64,000 nt of DNA from Stutzerimonas kunmingensis (GTDB lineage Bacteria > Pseudomonadota > Gammaproteobacteria > Pseudomonadales > Pseudomonadaceae): the NCBI RefSeq assembly GCF_002929225.1, contig NZ_PISM01000020.1:186001-250000 (forward strand). The letters run 5' to 3'. Position 1 is the first letter of the stretch. Each line of letters starts with the position of its first letter. The translations under genes were made by a program, and so were the position numbers. Below are positions 1-8,017 of the stretch, in pieces. The notes under the pieces are model-generated. The model had not been told where the DNA came from, searched no databases, and was given only the letters and a program-made list of their open reading frames with translations.

Positions 1-435
1 CCCGGTGCTGACCTGGCTGGTGCTGCTGTCGCCGGCATTGGAGTCGGCGACATCCAGCTCATGGGCGGTGTAGCGCGCCAGCACGTCCTTCTGTTCGGGA
101 CGACGCGTTTCGATGTGGTTGCCGGTAACCAGTGGCAGCGCGAGGTATACCGGTGTACTGCCGGTGTTCGGCGGAATGTCCAGCGCCAGTGGCTCGCGCT
201 CGCTGCCCAGCTCGAACAGCGTACCGTCCGGCAGGATGCCGCTGGCCTGGCTGAGCACCAGCTTGCCCATGTTGAGGAACTGGCGGTCGATCTCCAAATT
301 GAAGAAACCCCAGGCATAGCTGCCCAGCTTCTGGGTGCGCGCCTTGAGTTGGTGATCGTAGTAGCGATCGTTCTGCTGGAAGTGTTGCGGACGCAGCAGC
401 ATGCCTTCCTGCCAGACAACTTTGTGCAGGCTCAT
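1..435 (-). CDS. tssK: T6SS baseplate subunit TssK, N-terminal part (runs off left edge)
   Basis: The minus-strand frame opens at the ATG at 433-435 and is still open at base 1, giving the first 145 residues. The start MSLHKVVWQEGMLLRPQHFQQ and the following NDRYYDHQL are the hallmark N-terminus of TssK (old name ImpJ/VasE). TssK links the baseplate wedges to the membrane complex of the type VI secretion system and acts in the cytoplasm. The start lies 2 bp after the tssJ stop, so the two are co-transcribed. The family is usually about 440 residues, so roughly the last 300 are outside the window. Confidence 0.93.
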   Translation of the reverse strand, partial: MSLHKVVWQEGMLLRPQHFQQNDRYYDHQLKARTQKLGSYAWGFFNLEIDRQFLNMGKLVLSQASGILPDGTLFELGSEREPLALDIPPNTGSTPVYLALPLVTGNHIETRRPEQKDVLARYTAHELDVADSNAGDSSTSQVSTG

Positions 436-437
436 GC

Positions 438-920
438 TTATTTTCCTTCTTCGGCGAGCGGGTCGAACAGCGCGATGCCGCGCTCGTCCAGGTTCAGGGC
501 GACGCGGGTGCGCTCTTGCGGCGGCACGGCGATGACGTAGCGCCAGCTGGCTTCCGGCAGGTCGCGGTAGGCGGCCAGCACGCCGACGTAGCGGCTGCCG
601 TCCTGCACCGAGAGCTTCAGCTCGCGGCTTTCGCCGGGACGCAGTTCCAGTTCCTCGGAGGTCACCAGGTCCGGCGCCAAGGCTTCCTTGGGCCGCTGGT
701 AGAGGGCGAAGAAGTCGCCGTTTTCGAACGCCACCGGATGCTTGAGCTCCAGCAGGCGCAGCACGATCGGCGACGGCCGGCCGTTGAGATCGGGGTTGAG
801 GCGGTCGCTGCCGTGCAGTTCGAGGTCGAGCTTGGTCAGCTTGGAGTACGGCGACAGTGCCGAGCAGCCGCCCAGTACGAGCAGCGAGGCCAGCATGGCC
901 AGGGTGATGCGACGAGGCAT
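438..920 (-). CDS. tssJ: T6SS outer-membrane lipoprotein TssJ
   Basis: 160 residues. An N-terminal hydrophobic signal ends in a lipobox LGGC with the acylated Cys at residue 19. The mature part (KLDLELHGSDRLNPDLNGRPSPIVLRLLEL) matches the TssJ/VasD/SciN pattern, a transthyretin-like beta sandwich that anchors the TssM-TssL complex to the outer membrane. It sits between tagH (stop 4 bp upstream) and tssK, the usual order in this type of T6SS operon. Confidence 0.93.
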   Translation of the reverse strand: MPRRITLAMLASLLVLGGCSALSPYSKLTKLDLELHGSDRLNPDLNGRPSPIVLRLLELKHPVAFENGDFFALYQRPKEALAPDLVTSEELELRPGESRELKLSVQDGSRYVGVLAAYRDLPEASWRYVIAVPPQERTRVALNLDERGIALFDPLAEEGK

Positions 921-924
921 GGGA

Positions 925-2124
925 TCATCCTTGATGGGTTGAATCGAGCGTGGCGATCAGGCGCACCTGCTCCTCATAGGTCTTGGCGAAGTCGCGGGCG
1001 AACAGTCGCTCGCTCCAGTCGGCATCCTGGCCGAGGCTGTGATGCAGCCGCCGATAGGCGCGCCAGCGGCTGCCGGCAGTAGCGATCAGCGGTTTGCGGC
1101 CTTCGCGTTCGAAACGCAGCGCCAGCTGCTCTGGTGCCAGCTGCTCGAACATCGCCTGCACCGCCGCGCGACTGGCCGCCAGCAGTGCCACCTGATGCGC
1201 CTGCAGGTCGCGGAAGGCGCGACCGATGGCCTGTTCGGCCGAGAGTTGGCCTGGCTTGCCACCGAGCAGCAGGGCGCTCAGGGCCTCACCCGTATCAGCG
1301 CTATGCTTGAGCGGGTTGTTGCCGGCGCTCTGCACGGTGGTCAGCGCCAGGCGCAGCTCGTTCTTCAGCTCGCTGCGGGTGCGCAGGCTCTGCTGTAGGC
1401 CGCCGACGCTCTGCTTGAGCAGACGGGCGGCATTCAGCGCCAAGGCCTGGCGCTGGTCCTCGTCGAGATCGTCGAGATCGATGCCCAGCGCCTCGCCGAA
1501 ACGCGCCCAGAATCCCTGCGGCAGTCGTTCGGGCTCGGCTTCGCGCTTGGCTTGCGGTGCTGCCTGCGGCATGACCAGCTCCGGCAACGGCAGGCTTTCC
1601 ATGTCGATGCGCGCGTAGTCGCGCTGCTGCTGCGCCTGGCGCTGTGGCGCTACCAGAGCGATGTCGAGGTCGTCGACCTCGGCATAGACGCGCTCTTGCT
1701 GTTCCATTGCGACCAGCGGATCGAGGTCGAGGAAGGCATCGTCGGGGATGATGCTGCCGGCCGGCTGCGGACGGCCGATGTCACCTTCGAACAACGCCGG
1801 GTCCTGGATCAGCCGGGCGCGGATCTCGAAGTCGCCCAGACAGTAGACGCTGCCATGCTCGATGCGCTGCGGCTGGCCCTTGATCAGGCTGGCACCGCTG
1901 TCCTTGAGCTGGACGCCGTTGCTGCTGGTATCGGTGAGAAAGAAGGCGCCGTCGCGGTAGCTGATCACTGCGTGACGGCCGGAGAGGACGCGCTTGCGGT
2001 CGGGGATCACCCAATCGCAGCCCTCTGCGCGGCCGATCACACCGCCGGCCTGCTTGAAGGTTTTGGTGGTCAGCAGCCCCGGCACGAATTGCTGGGCGCC
2101 CACCATATCGAAGACCAGTTCCAT
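925..2124 (-). CDS. tagH: T6SS FHA-domain protein TagH
   Basis: 399 residues. Residues about 1-100 form a forkhead-associated domain, with the conserved GRAEGCDWVIPD, SGRHA and TSSNG motifs that bind phosphothreonine. The C-terminal third (ARFGEALGIDLDDLDEDQ, then FEREGRKPLIATAGSRWRAYR) is the TagH/ImpI C-terminal domain. In T6SS clusters with a PpkA/PppA threonine-phosphorylation pathway, FHA proteins relay the signal to assembly; whether those kinase genes exist here is not visible. The middle is Gln/Glu rich and low complexity. Confidence 0.9.
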   Translation of the reverse strand: MELVFDMVGAQQFVPGLLTTKTFKQAGGVIGRAEGCDWVIPDRKRVLSGRHAVISYRDGAFFLTDTSSNGVQLKDSGASLIKGQPQRIEHGSVYCLGDFEIRARLIQDPALFEGDIGRPQPAGSIIPDDAFLDLDPLVAMEQQERVYAEVDDLDIALVAPQRQAQQQRDYARIDMESLPLPELVMPQAAPQAKREAEPERLPQGFWARFGEALGIDLDDLDEDQRQALALNAARLLKQSVGGLQQSLRTRSELKNELRLALTTVQSAGNNPLKHSADTGEALSALLLGGKPGQLSAEQAIGRAFRDLQAHQVALLAASRAAVQAMFEQLAPEQLALRFEREGRKPLIATAGSRWRAYRRLHHSLGQDADWSERLFARDFAKTYEEQVRLIATLDSTHQG

Positions 2125-2144
2125 GGTCGTGTCGCTCCTTGCGG

Positions 2145-2279
2145 TTACTGGCCGCGATTCAAGGCTTGCGGATCACCCAGCGGGCGATAGTGATCATCGT
2201 CGAATTTGTAGTTGCCGGTGCAACCAGCGAGCAGCGCGGCGGCGATGAGCGAAACGAGGGCGTAATAGCGCACGGGCAC
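2145..2279 (-). CDS. small T6SS-associated lipoprotein (44 residues)
   Basis: The frame contains a signal sequence YYALVSLIAAALLAGC with a lipobox LAGC and a short polar mature part of about 24 residues. I place the start at the GTG at 2277-2279 because AAGGAGG lies 7 bp upstream. An ATG 111 bp further upstream would put the signal sequence internally, which is unlikely. It is the first gene of the tagH-tssJ-tssK run and ends 20 bp before tagH. I do not recognise a named family; a second small lipoprotein at T6SS loci is known in pseudomonads, but a function is not established here. Confidence 0.65.
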   Translation of the reverse strand: MPVRYYALVSLIAAALLAGCTGNYKFDDDHYRPLGDPQALNRGQ

Positions 2280-2561
2280 GCGATTTCCTCCTTGAAGTCG
2301 TGTGTGGGGGCAAGGTGCGCATGGCGCGACCTGGTCGGCGCATTGAAGTTCAGTTGTCCTGCAGGCTCGGTGATCGGGTTCACAGAACACCCGTTGGATG
2401 CGTCTAAAACGAGCGTGAGGTCAGGTTGGCGCAGGCCGATGGCGCCGCATGGCAGGTTTCCCTTGCATCAGCATCCCGATGCAGGCAGGGCGGCCTGCAC
2501 TTGCCTGACGTTGGCTTTTGGCCGGCCGAGGGCAACGGTCTAAAGACGGTGCGCAGAAAAC

Positions 2562-2590
2562 GACAAAGCCCGCAGTGAGCGGGCTTTGTC
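2562..2590. terminator. hairpin terminator, probably the original tRNA-Arg terminator
   Basis: A perfect 12-bp stem (GACAAAGCCCGC) with a 5-base loop. A second nested hairpin follows at 2590-2637 (inner stem GTTTCGAG/CTCGAAAC at 2596-2603 and 2609-2616; outer stem CGGAGCG/CGCTCCG). Both lie just outside the left end of the integrated element, where the chromosome downstream of tRNA-Arg would have been before insertion. Confidence 0.6.
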
Positions 2591-2627
2591 GGAGCGTTTC
2601 GAGCAGGACTCGAAACGACTATCTATA

Positions 2628-2642
2628 TGGCGCTCCGGCGGG
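2628..2642 (-). other. putative left attachment site (degenerate tRNA-Arg 3' end)
   Basis: TGGCGCTCCGGCGGG matches the first 16 bases of the tRNA-Arg region at 12421-12436 (TGGCGCATCCGGCGGG) apart from one missing base. This is where the second core copy of a tRNA-integrating element is expected. The core is imperfect, so either it has drifted or the true crossover is only the outer 6 bases. Confidence 0.45.
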
Positions 2643-2702
2643 CCTCTAACCTGTTCAGTAACCTACTGATATTACTCGGAAAATATACATTCAATATTCT
2701 CA

Positions 2703-2722
2703 GGCATACATGTGGGCATACA
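2703..2722. promoter_or_regulatory. putative integrase arm-type sites, left end
   Basis: Two exact GGCATACA words at 2703-2710 and 2715-2722, 12 bp apart, in the same orientation as the pair at the right end. The matching spacing at both termini argues for binding by the integrase. Confidence 0.55.
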
Positions 2723-2923
2723 GGCTACAGCTCACTATGACAGTTGCCCCCCCCCTATTTGATTTCAGCACTCACGGTAAACATGGCTCCCCCCGTCGTT
2801 CGGAGGTTAAAAGCCCTGAGCTTTTCACCCACCCTACCCGGTGGCGCTCGCGCTGATTGCATCGCTGATGGTTCGCATCTAAAACCGGGCGCGGGACGAT
2901 AAGCGCTCATGTCCTAAGTTATT

Positions 2924-2959
2924 CGGTGTTCTTGGTGTTCTTGGTGTTCCTGAATCGCT
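2924..2959 (+). repeat. 36-bp repeat, left copy (three GGTGTTC iterons)
   Basis: The unit holds three GGTGTTC words at 9-bp spacing followed by CTGAATCGCT. An exact reverse-complement copy is at 10955-10990. The surrounding 240 bp (2926-3165) contain nine GTGTTC or GAACAC words, far more than expected by chance. Confidence 0.85.
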
Positions 2960-3056
2960 ACAGCCCACGAATGGCGCGGCCTCGGGCCAAGGAACACTAA
3001 GCCATCGCACCCGGAACACTTGGTGTTCATCACGCGAATTGTGTTCTCGTAGATGC

Positions 3057-3086
3057 AAGAAGGCCCATCCGTGGATGGGCCTTCTT
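3057..3086 (-). terminator. terminator after the capsid operon
   Basis: A perfect 14-bp stem (AAGAAGGCCCATCC and its complement) with almost no loop, 16 bp beyond the stop of the 37-residue frame on the minus strand. It is well placed to end the element's leftward transcript. Confidence 0.65.
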
Positions 3087-3102
3087 GTGGGTGCTTTACA
3101 CG

Positions 3103-3216
3103 TTAGGTCTTCTGGCGCTCAGCCTGTGCGGCGATTCTGTAGTACTCGGATAGAACACCGAACACCCGGTGTCGCAACTCCTTCAGGGTCAAAGGCTTAT
3201 CGGTCGGATTGCTCAT
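3103..3216 (-). CDS. small hypothetical protein downstream of capsid (37 residues)
   Basis: An ATG at 3214-3216 opens a frame reading MSNPTDKPLTLKELRHRVFG and ending AERQKT. It starts 21 bp after the capsid stop, has GGAG 10 bp upstream, and ends just ahead of a strong terminator, so it fits as the last gene of the operon. Two GTGTTC words lie inside it and encode the VFGVL segment. I recognise no family. It is predicted helical and charged. It could be a chance frame, but its position argues for a real gene. Confidence 0.5.
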   Translation of the reverse strand: MSNPTDKPLTLKELRHRVFGVLSEYYRIAAQAERQKT

Positions 3217-3237
3217 ACTGAACTGCTCCAGGCTGGG

Positions 3238-4350
3238 TCAGATGGCGACGCTGAGCACAGCGCCTTTGGCAAACACCGCAAGTCCGGCCCGCATTTCAGC
3301 CAGGATCGTTACCAGGTTACTGGTCAGGTTCTTGTCGTCATCACGGCTAGCAACCAGAGTCGGTTGCATTCGATCAAGGACCGCAACTTGCTTCGGGTCC
3401 ATAACAAGCGCAGTTCCAGTCGGCAGGCTTGGCGTGAGGACTACTTGAATCCCCCAAAGGCCAGCCGGGGATGGGTCTCGTGGGCTACCAAGAATGTATT
3501 GACCAGCTGCGTCACGCTCGCTCGCGACCGAAAACCAGTCGGTTGGATTAAGAATGATGAGTCCAGCGTTCCAGCCAGCAGCCTGAAGACTAAGCGCCGC
3601 TTGTCCAATAGCGTCAGCCGCCTTGGGTGTTCCGGTTGGTGTATGAGCCACCGCGTGGGACAAAAGCCCCTTAATTTCCCCCTTGCCGCCAGCACCGCCA
3701 ACAATGGACGCTTCGAGCTTGGCCATTAGGCCATATTGGAGAAGGTTTCCAATTTGCTGGCTGAGGGCAGGGGCATCGTCCAATACCTGCTGACTCGCTT
3801 TAATCCAATGCGCAATGGTCGCAACCTGAGCCTGCTCAAGTTCGGTTGGCATTGCGGCTTCGGCCTTGAGCTGGCCTTCTTCGGTTTGGAACGCAGCCGC
3901 GTTGGTATATGCCCCTAGTTGAAGATACTCAAAGACTCCAGAGCTGACCGGCAACGACGGGAGTGCAGCGAGCAAACTAAGAGGTTGTAGCGGTGCGTTA
4001 TAAAGCCCTTGCGCACGCTGAGGGGCAATGTCGTAGTCAGTTGATCCGGCAATCCCAGCCCCGGAGTTGGTAATCGACTTGATAGCAATATCACTCATTG
4101 CAACTCGGCCAGTCGATGGCGCGCCTTTCGTGAGCGCTTGAAACTGATCGGATTCAATGAAGCGATTTGCTATGTCACTGCCTTTTTGTTGCGATGTGCG
4201 AATACCGCCAGCAGGAATACGGGCAAACTCTTGTTCCAGTTCGCTCAGATGCGTTTTAACTTCACGAATATCCTTCTCGAAAGACCCTTTGAGCGATTCG
4301 ACTGCGCGGCTGTGTTCTTCAATGGATTTTGTAAGCAATTCAAGTGACAT
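3238..4350 (-). CDS. HK97-fold phage major capsid protein
   Basis: 370 residues. Residues about 1-45 are a charged, probably coiled-coil delta region (SIEEHSRAVESLKGSFEKDI), which HK97-type proteases remove during prohead maturation. The rest carries typical features of the family (about residues 115-370): AAMPTELEQAQVATIAHWIKAS in the spine region, then GNLLQYGLMAKLEASI and NPTDWFSV, and a C-terminal segment RDDDKNLTSNLVTILAEMRAGL. It starts 10 bp after the protease stop. Base composition is visibly lower in GC than the primase upstream, which suggests that the head genes were acquired separately. No portal or terminase gene is nearby. Confidence 0.9.
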   Translation of the reverse strand: MSLELLTKSIEEHSRAVESLKGSFEKDIREVKTHLSELEQEFARIPAGGIRTSQQKGSDIANRFIESDQFQALTKGAPSTGRVAMSDIAIKSITNSGAGIAGSTDYDIAPQRAQGLYNAPLQPLSLLAALPSLPVSSGVFEYLQLGAYTNAAAFQTEEGQLKAEAAMPTELEQAQVATIAHWIKASQQVLDDAPALSQQIGNLLQYGLMAKLEASIVGGAGGKGEIKGLLSHAVAHTPTGTPKAADAIGQAALSLQAAGWNAGLIILNPTDWFSVASERDAAGQYILGSPRDPSPAGLWGIQVVLTPSLPTGTALVMDPKQVAVLDRMQPTLVASRDDDKNLTSNLVTILAEMRAGLAVFAKGAVLSVAI

Positions 4351-4360
4351 ATTAGTTACC

Positions 4361-5032
4361 TCAGCGCCCGATAAGAGACGCGGTGATGTTTTGGAGTTTT
4401 GCCGCTATAGCGGCCAGTTCTGTGCTGTTGTCAGGCTGTTCTTCTCGAACAAGGCCGCTCCAGCCTCCCGCCATAAGCCTTTTCGCTTCGCGGGCAGAAA
4501 GCCCCAGCGCATCACGCGCGGCGCGTTCAAATTCTCGTGGATTCGGGTTATCAGGATCGAAGCACTTCATGCTGGTAATCTTGGCGCTAGGGTTTGCCGG
4601 CATCGCAACCAAGGATATTTCATGAAGGTCGATTTCCTTGAGGAGGCGCGCCCCATCAACAAGTTCTGCGCCGCCGTAAGGGATGGAATAACCAATACTC
4701 AGAGCCAGCGCGCCGTCTTTCATTAGCGCATGGGCGGCTTTAGCTTGGGGTACTTCCATTGTTAGTTTGCCGTGGGCAATAAGCCCCTCGGCAGAGTCTT
4801 CAAACTTGATCCAGACGCCTACCGGATTAGTTTGGTCGTGTTGCCATAAAAGCGCGGGGCGTGTTCCGCTTTTCTCGTGGTGAGTTAATGATTTCGTATA
4901 GGCGCCAGGCGCGATTAGATCGCCATATGAATCAGGTTCGCCGCCATAAGGCGATGCAATCCCTGAAAAGCTGCCGACTTCATCTGCGCTGGAAAACTTG
5001 AATTGAATTGGGGCGGTGCGGAAAGTGCGCAT
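4361..5032 (-). CDS. HK97-family prohead protease
   Basis: I choose the ATG at 5030-5032 (223 residues) because CTGGAG lies 8 bp upstream and the family begins like MRTFRTAPIQFKFSS. The frame could open 90 bp further upstream without support. Motifs of the family include GIASPYGGEPDSYGDLIAPG near the start, LLWQHD with the likely catalytic His at about residue 67, and ALSIGYS with the likely catalytic Ser at about residue 118. It should cleave the N-terminus of the adjacent capsid protein. About 150 bp of AT-richer sequence separates it from the primase and may hold its own promoter (a TATAAT-like GATATATATG at about 5120-5130 read on the minus strand), which is weak evidence. Confidence 0.9.
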   Translation of the reverse strand: MRTFRTAPIQFKFSSADEVGSFSGIASPYGGEPDSYGDLIAPGAYTKSLTHHEKSGTRPALLWQHDQTNPVGVWIKFEDSAEGLIAHGKLTMEVPQAKAAHALMKDGALALSIGYSIPYGGAELVDGARLLKEIDLHEISLVAMPANPSAKITSMKCFDPDNPNPREFERAARDALGLSAREAKRLMAGGWSGLVREEQPDNSTELAAIAAKLQNITASLIGR

Positions 5033-5182
5033 GCACGTATCTCCAGAAGTAGCAAATAGGAACATTTGCCGCTCAGGGAACGCATCACGCGCATCTGGGA
5101 CGGAGTGCAGCGCGTCACGCACTGCATATATATCCCATTATCGACATGGGCGCCCTGAGCGCAAGATGTAAACGAACTTTTC

Positions 5183-8017
5183 TTATGCGGCGAACGGCTG
5201 CTCATTTGCAGGTTCATCAAGAAGGGCAGATGCTGAAACAACATAAGCCCGGCTCTTGGGCATACCAGGCAGCGTCAGTGCCTGTGCTGCCTTGCCGTCG
5301 CTTCCACGCTCAAGAATCCCCCGGCTGACCAACTCCCGATTCACGTTGCGCAAGTTCATGCCCTTGAACACTTCGTCACGCCAGGCCGTTGCAAGGAAGT
5401 AATAGGTCACGCTGGTATAAAGCTGATCGCCGCAGCCGTGTTCTATCGTTCGGCGGAAGCCCAGGCGGTCGCCTGTGCGCGGGGCGTGGTCATCGGTTTT
5501 CGCGGCGATACCGTCCCAGCGCGTGAAGCGGCTTTCGCCATAGCGTTCCACCACCAGGCGCAGCCGTTGCACGATGGCTTCACCTTCGAGGTTTCCAGCG
5601 CCGCCACGCTCAGCCAGCCAAGCGTCCAGACAGGCGCGCGCCGCAGCCGTTGCGGTGCCCTCAGGCCAGCCCGTGACGCCAAGGCCCGTCGCCAGTTCGC
5701 CGGCCACGGCAGCCAGCCCGAATCGAGTAGCGGCGCGGTGCGCCTGCCCGCTTGCGCTGGCCGGCAGCGCCTCGCGCGCGAACTGCTCAAGGCTTCGCCG
5801 GATGATGGATAGATAACCGCGCTGCTTGGCCGGATTGCACAGCGCCACCAGGAAGGCCAGCAGCGGTGTGCCGTAGTACATGCCCACCCGCGCTTTCAGC
5901 TCGTCGGCCAACGCCTGCCCACTGTCGAAGTCATGCAGCGTGTCGAACACGCCGAGGCCCTTGCCGGCGTCGGCAGGGACGGCGAGCATCCGAATATCCA
6001 TACCGGCCTTCAGCTCCTTGTTCGCCTCGGCCATGTGCTGCGCCAGGGTGTATTCACCGCTGGAGAGGAACAGCAAGCGCCATTCCTGTACCTGCCGGCC
6101 CGACTGGCCCCGGTCATTGGCGCGGGCCTTGCCGATGCCATTGCCCAGCATGTACACGGTTTCGCCGACGATGCGCGGGTCGCACTGGCTGATTTCATCC
6201 AGCACCAACAGCCCGTCCGAGTGCGCCGCGGCGATGGATTCAAGCGCGTTGTCTGTCGAGCGCCACGAGCGTTCGAACGCAGGCGGGCCGTACACCGAGC
6301 ACGCCACGCGTCCGGTCGTGCTCTTGCCGCTGGAACTCACGCCGTAGAAGTGAAAGCCACCGGACTCTAGGCCCAGCAGATGCAGCAGCGGCCCCGCCAG
6401 CGCGATGCACACCGCAAAGGCGACCCGATGATTGCCCACGCACAGCGTGCCGATGTGCTGCTGCCATTCCTCAAGCGTGCCGGCCTGGCTGATCGGTGGG
6501 AGCTGCGCGCCGGCTTCGTAGAAGTGCAGGCGTTCATCGCTGTCGCCAATCTGCTGATCGGGCAGTAGGAACGCGGCGGCATGCCAGCCAAGGCGGCTGA
6601 CCAGCCGCGCACGCTCGCCACTGTCGTAGCTTTGCAGATAGCTCTGCAGGTCGTTGCGGGAATGGCGTACGTCGCGGGTCGGTGCCAGGCGCAGCCCCAT
6701 ATCAACCAGCGGCCCAAGCACCTCTTTCGAGAACTCGCCGGCCATGCAGCGCGCCGGAATGTTCCAGCGCTTGGGCGCCCCGTCCGGGTCGTCGAACTCC
6801 ACCAGCAGGCCCCAGCTATGGCCCTTCTCGTCGCGGGTGCGCGCCAGAATTTCGAGGCGAGAGCAGACCATCCGAGATTCGCCATCGTCGCCGGCGAAGT
6901 ACACACCATCGGCCTTCACCTTGAACCCGCCCGACCGGCTTGCCTGCTTGGGCTTTCGAGCGTCTTTCTTCGCGGCAGCCGGCTTTTCGGCCTGCGGCGG
7001 CATCGGAGCTATGTCAGCCTTGGCGAACAGACGACCACTGGCCTCCAGCTCTGCCAGCCGTTCGGCGGTCCAGCCAGCGGCCAGAGCGTCGGCGGCGTCT
7101 TCGCCGTCTGCCGGTGCGAATGTCTCGATTGCAACCGTGCGAACGGTGGCGCCAAGCTGCTGGAGCTGGCCGGCGATGGCCTGCATGCAGCTCAGCCCGC
7201 CCGCGTCGTTGTCTGGCCAGAGCAGCACATCGCGTCCGGCCAACGGCGCAAAGTCTGCCTTGTGGTGGGACTGCGCCCCGTTCGGCCAGCAGGTCGCGAC
7301 GTAGTGCGGCAGCAGCTCGGCGGCGGCATCGGCGGACTTCTCGCCTTCGCATAACACCACCGGCGCATCGCTCCGCTTCGCAAGCTCGTCCAGGTGCAGC
7401 AGCGGGCGCGGTTCGGGAAGCCCCAGCCAGCGCCACTGGAAGGACTGATCGGACGAGCAGCGGCACCACGTCAGCGGCGCGAACGCCTTTTTCAGCTTGC
7501 CGTTTGCGTCCGCGCCAAGGTCGAAACGATACAGCACCATCAGCGCCGCGCCGGTAGCGTCGCGGTAGATCCACACCCTCGATGGCTGGCCGTGGGTGCG
7601 GTGCTTGTACGGAATCTTCGACATCGCGGCTTCCGGTATAGGCTGGATCGCCACCCATTCCGGTGCCTTGCTGCTGGTCGTTGCCGGCGTTGGCTGGCTG
7701 CCAGCCGTGACGTTGAGGAAGTCAGCCAGCTTGTTGCAGGCATCCACCTCACTGCCGCCGTCCAGATAGCGCACCAGGTCAATCAGATCGCCGCCCTTGT
7801 CGCCGGTCGCGAAATCGCACCAAGTGCCCTTGGCGATGTTCACCTTCAGCGAGCCGGCACGCTTGTCGACGCGGGTCGGGTTGGGCGCGGTGTACTCCTT
7901 GCCGCCGTCCACCCGCACGCCACCGGGCAGCCAGTGCGACAGCACTTGGTCGATAGCCAGCTGGGAAGCGCGCTTCACCTCGGCAAAGCTTGGCCGCTTG
8001 GGCTTTCTCTCGCTCAT
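5183..8017 (-). CDS. satellite replication protein: TOPRIM primase with DUF927 helicase domain
   Basis: 944 residues from the ATG at 8015-8017, which overlaps the preceding stop as ATGA. The N-terminal 100 residues resemble a CHC2-like DNA-binding region (WCDFATGDKGGDLIDLVRYL). A TOPRIM domain follows at about 224-285, with CEGEKSADAA and LLWPDNDAGG supplying the metal-binding Glu and DxD. The DUF927 superfamily 3/AAA-like helicase part spans about 370-700, with Walker A GVSSSGKSTT near 560 and Walker B LLVLDEISQCD. By analogy with the P4 alpha protein it should initiate and prime replication of the excised element, and it is the best candidate to bind the GTGTTC iterons. GC rich, matching the host. 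Confidence 0.85.
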   Translation of the reverse strand: MSERKPKRPSFAEVKRASQLAIDQVLSHWLPGGVRVDGGKEYTAPNPTRVDKRAGSLKVNIAKGTWCDFATGDKGGDLIDLVRYLDGGSEVDACNKLADFLNVTAGSQPTPATTSSKAPEWVAIQPIPEAAMSKIPYKHRTHGQPSRVWIYRDATGAALMVLYRFDLGADANGKLKKAFAPLTWCRCSSDQSFQWRWLGLPEPRPLLHLDELAKRSDAPVVLCEGEKSADAAAELLPHYVATCWPNGAQSHHKADFAPLAGRDVLLWPDNDAGGLSCMQAIAGQLQQLGATVRTVAIETFAPADGEDAADALAAGWTAERLAELEASGRLFAKADIAPMPPQAEKPAAAKKDARKPKQASRSGGFKVKADGVYFAGDDGESRMVCSRLEILARTRDEKGHSWGLLVEFDDPDGAPKRWNIPARCMAGEFSKEVLGPLVDMGLRLAPTRDVRHSRNDLQSYLQSYDSGERARLVSRLGWHAAAFLLPDQQIGDSDERLHFYEAGAQLPPISQAGTLEEWQQHIGTLCVGNHRVAFAVCIALAGPLLHLLGLESGGFHFYGVSSSGKSTTGRVACSVYGPPAFERSWRSTDNALESIAAAHSDGLLVLDEISQCDPRIVGETVYMLGNGIGKARANDRGQSGRQVQEWRLLFLSSGEYTLAQHMAEANKELKAGMDIRMLAVPADAGKGLGVFDTLHDFDSGQALADELKARVGMYYGTPLLAFLVALCNPAKQRGYLSIIRRSLEQFAREALPASASGQAHRAATRFGLAAVAGELATGLGVTGWPEGTATAAARACLDAWLAERGGAGNLEGEAIVQRLRLVVERYGESRFTRWDGIAAKTDDHAPRTGDRLGFRRTIEHGCGDQLYTSVTYYFLATAWRDEVFKGMNLRNVNRELVSRGILERGSDGKAAQALTLPGMPKSRAYVVSASALLDEPANEQPFAA

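Larger units (their letters stand above)
2643..3056. other. non-coding left end of the element with arm sites and GTGTTC repeats
   Basis: I see no credible gene in this stretch. It holds two GGCATACA words at 2703-2710 and 2715-2722, a run of nine C at about 2746-2754, and a cluster of GTGTTC/GAACAC words from 2926 on, including a 15-bp palindrome (GAACAC-TTG-GTGTTC) at 3014-3028. It lies downstream of the element's gene block, so it is a candidate for replication or packaging sites rather than a promoter region. Confidence 0.5.

Noticed and set aside
2385-2400. Extra GAACACC word left of the element
   Set aside because: Single isolated copy outside the element and the clusters, as expected by chance.
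4915-5244. 109-residue minus-strand frame overlapping the protease start
   Set aside because: Out of frame with the protease, no start context, and covers the AT-rich intergenic gap.
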